A stretch of 10,438 nt of DNA. It comes from JAFGBZ01 sp043817715. GTDB lineage: Archaea > Iainarchaeota > Iainarchaeia > Iainarchaeales > JAFGBZ01. The stretch spans positions 1 through 10,438 of the forward strand of contig JBDRGO010000040.1 of assembly GCA_043817715.1 (NCBI GenBank), read 5' to 3'. The translations under genes and the position numbers were made by a program. The notes beneath the pieces are model-generated. The model saw nothing but the letters and a program-made list of their open reading frames with translations, was not told the origin of the DNA and ran no database searches. Below, in pieces: positions 1-6,403 of this stretch (the first letter of the stretch is position 1; every line of letters starts with the position of its first letter).

Positions 1-168
1 GAAAAAAATCTGAAAAAAAAGAAATTAATTGGAGGAACAGGGAATTTAGGTTTGGATGGGTTAAAGGAAAAAATTGAAGCAAAATTAAATGAAAAAATTA
101 AAAAAAATGAATTAAAAATTGAAAACTTTAATGCAAAACAAAAGGTAATTAAATGTTTGCAAACATAA
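1..168 (+). CDS. C-terminal end of an unidentified protein (5' truncated by window edge)
   Basis: Frame 1 is open from the first base to a TAA at 166-168 and gives 55 residues. The piece contains a glycine-rich stretch (I-G-G-T-G-N-L-G-L-D-G, about residues 10-20) followed by a lysine/glutamate-rich, probably helical segment and a short tail ending C-L-Q-T. I do not recognise the family from this fragment. The stop lies 11 nt before the preferred carA start, on the same strand, so the gene is probably the upstream member of the carAB transcription unit. That makes a pyrimidine or arginine gene possible, but this is only inference from position. The codon use (AAA, GAA, ATT, TTA) matches carA and carB, which supports real coding. 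The upstream sequence would be needed to name it. Confidence 0.6.
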   Translation, partial: EKNLKKKKLIGGTGNLGLDGLKEKIEAKLNEKIKKNELKIENFNAKQKVIKCLQT

Positions 169-179
169 AGTTTTTTTTA

Positions 180-1241
180 ATGGACTTACGAAAATCTGTT
201 AAAGCAAAACTTGTTTTAGAAGACAAATCTGTTTTTTATGGTAAATCATTCGGATTCAATTCTTCAACCGCAGGAGAAATAGTTTTTTGTACTGGAATGG
301 TTGGATACCCTGAAAGCTTAACCGATCCAAGCTATTCAGGGCAAATTCTTGTAAATACTTATCCATTAATTGGAAACTACGGAGTGCCGGAACACAAAAA
401 ATCAATTCCATCAAATTTAGAATCCAATAAAATTCAAGTAAAAGGATTAATTGTTCAAGATTATTCCTTTCAGTATTCTCATTGGAATGCAAAAAAAAGT
501 TTAGGAAAATGGCTGCAGGAATTTAAGGTTCCTGCTTTATACGGAATTGATACTCGTGCGCTTACACAAAAGCTTCGTTCAAAAGGAACAATGCTTGGAA
601 AAATTGTTATTGAAAAAGAAACTGATTTTTTTAATCCGAATGAAATTAATTTAGTTGAACAAGTAAGTTGCGCTGAAGAAAAATCAATCGGAAAAGGGAA
701 TAAAAAAATTGCATTAGTGGATTTCGGGGCAAAGCACGGCATAATCAGAAGTTTAAATAAAAGAAATTTAAAAGTATTAATTGTTCCATGGAATGCAAAA
801 TTAAAAAACTTGGATGTTGATGGATTTGTTTTAAGCAATGGACCAGGAGATCCTGCATTATTAAAAAAACCAATTGCAAATGTAAAAGAATTATTGAAAA
901 ATGAAAAACCAGTATTTGGAATTTGCTTGGGAAACCAAATTTTAGGGCATGCAGCAGGAATTAAAACATATAAATTGAAATTCGGCCACAGAAGCCAGAA
1001 CCAGCCCTGCATAAACCAGGAAACAAATAACTGTATTATTACTTCTCAAAACCATGGATATGCATTAGAAAATAAAATGAAGAATGGATTTGAAAAATGG
1101 TTTGTGAATGCAAATGACAAAACAATTGAAGGAATCAAGCACAAAAGAAAACCATTTTATTCAGTTCAATTTCATCCAGAAGCATGCCCAGGACCAAATG
1201 ACGCGGATTATTTATTTGATGAATTTAAGGAGATGCTATGA
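180..1241 (+). CDS. carA: Carbamoyl-phosphate synthetase small (glutaminase) subunit
   Basis: Supplies ammonia from glutamine to CarB for carbamoyl-phosphate synthesis (pyrimidines, arginine); cytosolic. The N-terminal CPSase small-chain domain covers about residues 1-150, with the run T-G-M-V-G-Y-P-E-S-L-T-D-P-S-Y and then P-L-I-G-N-Y-G. A class I glutamine amidotransferase domain covers about 180-353. The catalytic triad is visible: nucleophile Cys249 in G-I-C-L-G-N-Q, and His332 and Glu334 in V-Q-F-H-P-E. The wording is close to eukaryotic CAD/CPS1. The start at ATG 180 gives 353 residues beginning M-D-L-R-K-S, which puts the conserved L-V-L-E-D at the usual distance. An in-frame ATG at 153 would add nine residues and overlap the upstream gene, so I prefer 180. 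No clear Shine-Dalgarno precedes it. carB follows after 27 nt and is surely co-transcribed. Domain architecture and catalytic residues look intact, in contrast to carB. Confidence 0.96.
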   Translation: MDLRKSVKAKLVLEDKSVFYGKSFGFNSSTAGEIVFCTGMVGYPESLTDPSYSGQILVNTYPLIGNYGVPEHKKSIPSNLESNKIQVKGLIVQDYSFQYSHWNAKKSLGKWLQEFKVPALYGIDTRALTQKLRSKGTMLGKIVIEKETDFFNPNEINLVEQVSCAEEKSIGKGNKKIALVDFGAKHGIIRSLNKRNLKVLIVPWNAKLKNLDVDGFVLSNGPGDPALLKKPIANVKELLKNEKPVFGICLGNQILGHAAGIKTYKLKFGHRSQNQPCINQETNNCIITSQNHGYALENKMKNGFEKWFVNANDKTIEGIKHKRKPFYSVQFHPEACPGPNDADYLFDEFKEML

Positions 1242-1250
1242 ATATGAATA

Positions 1251-1260
1251 AAGGAGGTGA
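1251..1260 (+). promoter_or_regulatory. Strong Shine-Dalgarno sequence of carB
   Basis: AAGGAGGTGA is an extended match to the anti-Shine-Dalgarno end of archaeal 16S rRNA. It sits 8 nt before GTG 1269. This settles the carB start upstream of the 39-nt interruption and shows that initiation is kept at the native 5' end of the gene. Confidence 0.85.
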
Positions 1261-1268
1261 ATTAGTTT

Positions 1269-4200
1269 GTGAAAAAAGGAAAAATTTTGCTTTTAGGCTC
1301 TGGTGCTTTAAAAATCGGAGAAGCAGGCGAAAGTCAAGTAAATTACTAAAAATAATTTTTTGGCCGTCAATTCGACTTCTCTGGTTCGCAGGCAATTAAA
1401 GCATTAAAAGAAGAAGGATTTCAAGTAATTTTAATTAATCCAAATATTGCTACAATTCAGACATCAGAAAATTTTGCAGACAAAGTTTATTTTCTGCCAG
1501 TGAAACCATTTTTTGTTGAAAAAGTAATTCAAAAAGAAAAGCCGGAAGGAATTCTTTTAAGTTTCGGCGGACAAACCGCGCTTAATTGCGGTTGTGAACT
1601 GGAAAAAAAAGGAATTTTAAAAAAATACAGAGTGAAAGTTCTTGGAACGCAAGTTAAAGTAATTGAAGAAACAGAGGACAGGAAAAAATTCATTAAAAAA
1701 TTAAATGAAATAAATGTTTTCACCGCTCCATCAATTGCAGCGAAAAATATTTCTGAAGGACTAAAAGCCGGAAAAAAAATTGGTTATCCATTAATGGTTA
1801 GAGCTGCTTATGCCTTGGGCGGAAAAGGAAGCGGAATAATTTCAAATGAAAAAGAATTAAAAGAAAAATTAAATCAAGCATTTACTTTTGCTCCACAAGT
1901 TTTAATAGAAAAATGCTTGAAAGGATTTAAAGAAGTTGAATACGAAGTAATGCGGGATAAATTCAATAATTGCATTACTGTATGCAATATGGAAAACTTT
2001 GATCCATTAGGAATTCATACAGGGGAATCAATTGTTGTTGCTCCAAGCCAAACACTAACAAATGAAGAATATCATTTACTGAGAAAAACCGCAATAAAAA
2101 CAATTAAGCATTTAGGAATTGTAGGAGAATGCAATATTCAATTTGCATTAAATCCAAAAAAAGCTGAATATTATGTAATTGAAGTAAATGCAAGGCTTTC
2201 AAGAAGCAGTGCTTTAGCATCAAAAGCCACTGGATACCCATTAGCATTTATTGCTGCAAAACTTTCATTAGGAAAATCCTTAAATGAAATCCAAAATTCT
2301 ATTACAAAAAAAACAATGGCTTGTTTTGAACCAGCAATGGATTACTGTGTTGTTAAAGTACCTAGATGGGATTTAAAGAAATTTACAAATGTTTCCACAA
2401 AAATCGGTTCTCAAATGAAATCAGTCGGGGAAGTAATGGGAATCGGAAGAAAATTTGAAGAAGCATTACAAAAAGCATTAAGAATGACTGAAACCGGAGT
2501 TAATGGAATTGAATTCAATTCAATTACAAAAAAAGAAATTGAATATGAATTAAAGCACCCAACAGATGAAAGAATTCATGCAATTGCAGCAGCAATGAAA
2601 AAAAATTATTCTGTTGAAAAAATTTATGAATTAACTAAAATTGATAAATGGTTTTTATTTAAAATAAAAAATTTAGTTGAAATGCAAAAAAAACTTGAGA
2701 ATAAAAAAATTAATTCATTAAGTAAAGAACAATTAATTGAAGCAAAACAATTAGGTTTTAGTGATAAACAAATTGCAATTGCAATGAAATCAACTGAAGA
2801 AAAAATAAGAGAAAAAAGAATTAAAGAACAAATTCATCCAGTAATTAAACAAATTGATACTCTTGCAGCAGAATATCCTGCAGAAACAAATTATTTGTAT
2901 CTCACATATAATGGAGAACAAAAGGATTCAGAAAAATTAAATAAAAGCATTATTGTTTTAGGTGGTGGGCCTTACAGAATCGGTTCAAGCGTTGAATTTG
3001 ACTGGTGCTGTGTTAATGCATTAAAATCATTGAAAAAATTCAATTACAATACAATAATGATTAATTCAAACCCTGAAACAGTTTCAACTGATTATGATGA
3101 ATCAGATAAATTATTTTTTGAAGAACTTTCACTGGAATCAGTTTTAGAAATTTACAGAAAAGAAAATCCTTTAGGAGTAATTATTTCAATGGGCGGACAA
3201 ATTCCAAATAATTTGGCTGTTGGATTAGAAAAAAATAAGGTTAAAATTCTTGGAACAAAAGTTAAAAGCATTGATTCAGCTGAAAACCGATACAAGTTTT
3301 CTGCTTTACTTGATTCCATTAATGTAAACCAACCTCAATGGCGAGAACTCACTTCTTTTTCAAAAGCAAAAGAATTTGCTGAATTAGTTGGCTATCCTGT
3401 GCTTGTAAGACCAAGTTATGTTTTAAGCGGGGCAGGAATGGCTGCTTGCTTTAATGAAAAAGAATTAGAGAAGTATCTGAAAAAATCCGCTGAAATTTCT
3501 CCAGAACACCCTGCAGTAATAAGCAAATTCATCATCAATGCAAGAGAAATTGAAATTGACGGGGTTGCAAAAAACGGTGAAATGGTGATTTATGCAATTT
3601 CCGAGCATGTTGAAAATGCAGGAATCCATTCAGGGGATGCAACAATTATTCTGCCTGCACAAAAAATTTATCTGGAAACAATTAAGCAAATTAAATCAAT
3701 TTCAAAAGCAATTGCATTGAAATTAAAAATAACCGGCCCGTTCAATATCCAGTTCATTGCAAAAGACAATGAAATAAAAGTAATTGAATGCAATTTAAGG
3801 GCTTCAAGAAGCTTTCCTTTTTGTTCTAAAGTAATTGGAAAAAATTTCATTGATTATGCAATTAAAGCAATGCTTGATAAACCAATTGAAAAAACAGTTG
3901 ATTACTTCGGAAAACTGAATTATGTCGGGGTAAAAGCTCCGCAATTTTCTTTTTCAAGATTAAGCGGAGCCGACCCGATTTCAGGGGTTGAAATGGCTTC
4001 AACAGGGGAAGTGGCATGCATTGGAACAGATTTATATGACGCGTTTTTGAAGGCAATGCTTTCCGCAAACAACAAACTTCCGAAAAAAAATATTTTGGTT
4101 TCAATTGGAGGAGAAGAAAACAAATATACCTTGCTTAAGCCAATACAGAAATTAATTGAAATGAATTACAATATTTATGCAACAAAAAATACTCACAAAT

Positions 4201-4493
4201 TCCTGAAATTTCATGGAATTAAATCAACCCAAGTGTTTAAGGTGCAGGAAAAAAAAGAGCCGAATGTATTGACTTACTTAACCAAAGGAAAAATTGATTT
4301 CATAATCAACATTCCAAGCAAATACCATTCAAAAGAATGGGATCCGGATTACTTATTGCGGAGAACAGCAATTGATTACAGCATTCCATTAATTACAAAT
4401 CTTGAATTAACCAAATTATTCATTAAATCAATGGCAGAAAAAAGAATAGATGAATTAGAAATCAAAAGCTGGGATGAATACTTAAAAAAATGA
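1269..4493 (+). CDS. carB: Carbamoyl-phosphate synthetase large subunit, interrupted near its 5' end by a 39-nt in-frame segment with stops
   Basis: Makes carbamoyl phosphate from bicarbonate, CarA-derived ammonia and two ATP. Without the interruption it encodes 1061 residues, the normal full length. Residues 1-21 run from GTG 1269 to G-E-A-G-E (ending at 1331). Then come 39 extra nt (1332-1370, TAA at 1347 and 1353), and the same frame resumes with F-D-F-S-G-S-Q. ATP-grasp half 1 shows R-A-A-Y-A-L-G-G-K-G-S-G (about 165-176) and E-V-N-A-R-L-S-R-S-S (from 292). Half 2 starts near 551 (G-G-G-P-Y-R-I-G-S-S-V-E-F-D-W) with R-P-S-Y-V-L-S-G-A-G-M (701-711) and E-C-N-L-R-A-S-R-S-F-P-F (827-838). 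A C-terminal MGS-like regulatory domain covers about 928-1054. Motif wording is CAD/CPS1-like. The next in-frame start, GTG 1500, has no Shine-Dalgarno and would delete the first 64 residues. I see no other lesion. Whether the gene is functional depends on how the 39 nt are dealt with. Confidence 0.9.
1332..1370 (+). other. 39-nt in-frame intervening sequence in carB (possible mini-intron, bypass element or insertion)
   Basis: These 39 bases separate GGC-GAA from TTC-GAC-TTC. Related CPS proteins have Glu and Phe adjacent here (G-E-F-D-[FY]-S-G-[ST]-Q), and the paralogous second half of this same protein has V-E-F-D-W uninterrupted. In frame the segment reads S-Q-V-N-Y-stop-K-stop-F-F-G-R-Q. 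It holds a 6-bp stem, 1340-1345 with 1353-1358, around a 7-nt loop. GTCAA (1333-1337) can also pair with TTGGC (1360-1364, one T-G pair). GTCAA occurs again at 1366-1370. The segment sits at the centre of the 8-bp palindrome CGAA|TTCG. A shift of the boundaries by one or two bases to the left (1330 or 1331) gives the same joined product. Its nature is unresolved. Confidence 0.8.
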
Positions 4494-4508
4494 AAATTAT
4501 TTTCTTTT
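4484..4508. terminator. Shared oligo-T termination region between convergent carB and the helical-protein gene
   Basis: The two stop codons (4491-4493 plus, 4497-4499 minus) are 3 nt apart. Reading plus, TTTTCTTTT (4500-4508) follows the carB stop. Reading minus, 4496 down to 4484 is TTTT-CA-TTTTTTT. Archaeal RNA polymerase terminates at oligo-T tracts, so both transcripts could end here. No strong hairpin is evident. Confidence 0.45.
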
Positions 4509-5309
4509 AATGCCGATCTTAAGGCGTTTTTTCATGTTTGCTGAACCGCGCCTGGAAGGAAGCACTCTGCGTCTCATCAGCTCCTTGTTTAAATCCCGTG
4601 CTGCTTCTGCTGCCCCCCATTGTTCATCTGAACCAGAAATTTGGCGGCTTCTTCTTCCTGTAAAACCATAAGTTCCTTCAGGACGCTTCGTTCCGATACC
4701 AATAAGCGGCCTCTGCTCACGCTCAGAAGGAAACCATTGAGATAAAACAAATCCTGTTTTCCTTAATTTTCTGGCTTGCGAAGGGCTTAGTCCGGCTTTT
4801 TCCGGAAAAATAACTCCTTGCCTCCTCAATTTAGCTAATTCATTAGATACATCTACTGGAGTTACTCCCTTATCAGCCAAATTCGCTGCAACATCCTTGG
4901 GAGCAAAAACACCTTTCCAAAACTCGCCTCTTACTAAACTGGCTTTTGAAGGCTTTTTTGGTTCTATATGAGGCGCAGTACGTCTTCGCTCTTCTATAAA
5001 TGCAATAAATTTATTCCAATCAGGAGGGTTCCTTGCAGCATATTCCTCTCTTTCCAATCTTTCTCTTTCCAACTTCTCTTTTTCCCGCTTCTCCTTTCCC
5101 AATCTCTTCTTTTCCAGTCTTTCTTTTATCCGCGCTTCTATTTTCAATCTCTTTTCTTCCAACTTCTTTTTTCTCAACACCTCTTTTTCCTGCCACTCTC
5201 TTTCCAATCTAGCTCTTTTCAACGCCTCTTTTTCCTGCTTCTTTCTTTCCAACTCCTTTTTTTGTCTTTGCAATATTTCTTCTCTTAAATCCGGATTACG
5301 TTTTGCCAT
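4497..5309 (-). CDS. Orphan highly charged protein: pentad-repeat helix plus basic C-terminal domain
   Basis: Not recognised. From ATG 5309 (M-A-K-R-N-P-D-L) it gives 270 residues. Residues about 10-92 are almost only Lys, Arg, Glu and Leu, in strict five-residue steps: positions 20, 30, 35, 45, 50, 55, 65, 70, 80 and 85 are Leu, with Gln, Arg or Tyr at the other multiples of five. Such a helix would be long, rigid and charged. Residues about 123-170 (A-A-N-L-A-D-K-G-V-T-P to L-R-R-Q-G-V-I-F) look like a winged-helix-type fold with a recognition helix, and the tail is strongly basic, so nucleic-acid binding is plausible but unproven. A TTG at 5387 in the same frame would add 26 residues and overlap the arcC end by 44 nt. 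I prefer ATG 5309, 34 nt after the arcC stop. G+C is higher than in the neighbours (26 of 60 in 4501-4560 against 20 of 60 in 2161-2220), hinting at a different origin. Confidence 0.7.
   Translation of the reverse strand: MAKRNPDLREEILQRQKKELERKKQEKEALKRARLEREWQEKEVLRKKKLEEKRLKIEARIKERLEKKRLGKEKREKEKLERERLEREEYAARNPPDWNKFIAFIEERRRTAPHIEPKKPSKASLVRGEFWKGVFAPKDVAANLADKGVTPVDVSNELAKLRRQGVIFPEKAGLSPSQARKLRKTGFVLSQWFPSEREQRPLIGIGTKRPEGTYGFTGRRSRQISGSDEQWGAAEAARDLNKELMRRRVLPSRRGSANMKKRLKIGIKRK
5052..5261 (-). repeat. Degenerate 15-bp tandem repeat, 14 units, inside the helical-protein gene
   Basis: Read on the plus strand, units of about TTCCAAYCTYTYTTT follow each other without gaps every 15 bases, for example at 5052, 5067, 5112, 5157, 5202 and 5247. 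Each unit codes on the minus strand for one pentad such as L-E-R-E-R, L-E-K-K-R or L-E-E-K-R. Because 15 is a multiple of three, copy-number change would keep the frame. The units differ from one another, so the array is old or under selection on its protein. Confidence 0.85.
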
Positions 5310-5343
5310 TAAACCACTAAAGTCTTTTCTAATTAATAAACCT

Positions 5344-6276
5344 TCACGGAACAATTCTTGTCCCTGTTTTTCCCTTGAATGCGTCAAAGCATTTTTCTAT
5401 GGATGAAATTATCACTTTTTTTCCTCCACTTTCAAGGAAATTAATTGATGCCTGGATTTTCGGCTCCATTGAACCTTTAGCAAAATGCCCTTCATTCAGG
5501 AATTTTTTTGCTTCTGAAACGGTAATTTCATTCAATTCCTTCTGATTGGGTTTTTTGAAATTCAAATAAACTTTTTCAACCGCAGTTAAAATAATTAATT
5601 CATCTGCTTCAATTTCTTTTGCTAAAACCGCAGAACTTAAATCTTTATCAATCACTGCATCCATTCCTTCCAGCCAGTCTTTTTTATTCCAATAAACCGG
5701 AATTCCTCCGCCTCCACAAGCAATAACAATAACATCTTCATCAATTAATTTTTGAATTTCTTTTTTTTCAACTATTTCCAATGGTTTAGGGGAAGAAACA
5801 ATTCTTCTCCAGCCTCTTCCTGCATCTTCAATTACAGGAATATTTTGTTTTTCTAATTTCAATGCCTCTTTTTCTGAAAGAAACATTCCAATCGGCTTTG
5901 AAGGGCTTTTAACAGAAGGATCATTCTTTGAAACAATTACCTGCGTAAGAATGCAGCATACAGGCATGAAAATTCCTGCTTCCCCTAATTTGTTCTGCAG
6001 GCACTGCTCCAACATATACCCTATTTCTCCCTGGCTCTGCGCTACCGCAACACCTAAAGGAATTCCATAAGCTTCGTCTTTTGCTAATTGAGACCTGATT
6101 AAAATATTTCCAACCTGCGGACCATTTCCATGCGTTAAAACAATCTGATGCCCTTCCTTCACTAATTCAATTATTCCCTGCAATGCAGTCCTTGCATTGG
6201 CAAACTGCTCAAAAACACTTCCTTTCTGTTCTTTTTGAATTAATGCATTTCCGCCTAAAGCAACAACTAATTTCAT
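5344..6276 (-). CDS. arcC: Carbamate kinase
   Basis: Transfers phosphate between carbamoyl phosphate + ADP and carbamate + ATP, usually as the ATP-yielding last step of the arginine deiminase or a similar pathway; cytosolic, amino-acid-kinase fold. It is 310 residues, the usual length. Visible motifs in order: A-L-G-G-N-A-L (6-12), T-H-G-N-G-P-Q-V-G (48-56), G-R-G-W-R-R-I-V-S-S-P-K-P (153-165), A-C-G-G-G-G-I-P-V (186-194), V-I-D-K-D-L-S-S-A-V-L-A (208-219), L-T-A-V-E-K-V-Y (230-237), G-S-M-E-P-K-I (268-274) and C-terminal G-T-R-I. Start ATG 6276 has no Shine-Dalgarno, but a TATA-like stretch lies about 27 nt upstream, suggesting a leaderless transcript. It is the first gene of a minus-strand pair that converges on carAB, which makes the same metabolite. 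No arginine deiminase or ornithine carbamoyltransferase is in the window, so the direction of use is unknown. Confidence 0.96.
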   Translation of the reverse strand: MKLVVALGGNALIQKEQKGSVFEQFANARTALQGIIELVKEGHQIVLTHGNGPQVGNILIRSQLAKDEAYGIPLGVAVAQSQGEIGYMLEQCLQNKLGEAGIFMPVCCILTQVIVSKNDPSVKSPSKPIGMFLSEKEALKLEKQNIPVIEDAGRGWRRIVSSPKPLEIVEKKEIQKLIDEDVIVIACGGGGIPVYWNKKDWLEGMDAVIDKDLSSAVLAKEIEADELIILTAVEKVYLNFKKPNQKELNEITVSEAKKFLNEGHFAKGSMEPKIQASINFLESGGKKVIISSIEKCFDAFKGKTGTRIVP

Positions 6277-6293
6277 ACATATTTAATTAAGCA

Positions 6294-6308
6294 AATAATT
6301 AATAAAAA
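6294..6308 (-). promoter_or_regulatory. Possible TATA box of arcC
   Basis: On the minus strand this reads TTTTTATTAATTATT, centred about 25-27 nt upstream of the arcC ATG, the spacing expected of a leaderless archaeal transcript. The whole intergenic region is AT-rich, so the match alone is weak. Confidence 0.3.
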
Positions 6309-6370
6309 TAAAAGAATTACGAAAATCGGCAAAAAAAACAAATAACAAGCCAAATTAACAAAAAAAACAA

Positions 6371-6383
6371 ATAATTAATAATT
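6371..6383 (+). promoter_or_regulatory. Possible TATA box of the presenilin-like protease gene
   Basis: ATAATTAATAATT is centred 27 nt before ATG 6404, which has no Shine-Dalgarno. The 127-nt spacer between the divergent starts at 6276 and 6404 is A/T-rich throughout and I see no other element in it. Confidence 0.28.
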
Positions 6384-6403
6384 CAACTGAATTCAATTAG
6401 TTA

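Noticed and set aside
1347..1355. Stop-codon recoding (selenocysteine, pyrrolysine or readthrough) in carB
   Set aside because: Both stops are TAA, not TGA or TAG, and readthrough would add 13 non-family residues into a conserved nucleotide-binding loop.
1326..1380. Canonical archaeal bulge-helix-bulge intron at the carB interruption
   Set aside because: For each of the three equivalent boundary choices (start 1330, 1331 or 1332) I tried to form two 3-nt bulges around a 4-bp central helix; the central helix fails or has mismatches. A 42-nt variant with a good central helix (AGTC/GACT) would lose a residue and alter the G-E-F-D motif, and has no outer helix. A relaxed motif or another mechanism is not excluded.
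1238..1399. Short reading frame starting at the ATG that overlaps the carA stop and running through the interruption
   Set aside because: It gives 53 residues rich in Arg, Trp and Cys from an out-of-frame reading of conserved carB sequence, and the Shine-Dalgarno at 1251-1260 lies inside it, positioned for GTG 1269.
1500..4493. GTG 1500 as the true carB start
   Set aside because: No ribosome-binding site precedes it, it would drop the first 64 residues of the first CPS half, and the sequence just upstream (1371-1499) encodes perfectly conserved CarB residues in the same frame.
4968..5288. Plus-strand open frame opposite the helical-protein gene
   Set aside because: It is the mirror of the 15-bp repeat array: almost only Phe, Leu and Ser, with no start context and no family resemblance.
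5310..5387. TTG 5387 as start of the helical-protein gene
   Set aside because: It would overlap the arcC end by 44 nt and no good ribosome-binding site is seen; ATG 5309 lies just after arcC. It stays possible, since TTG starts are used elsewhere in the window.
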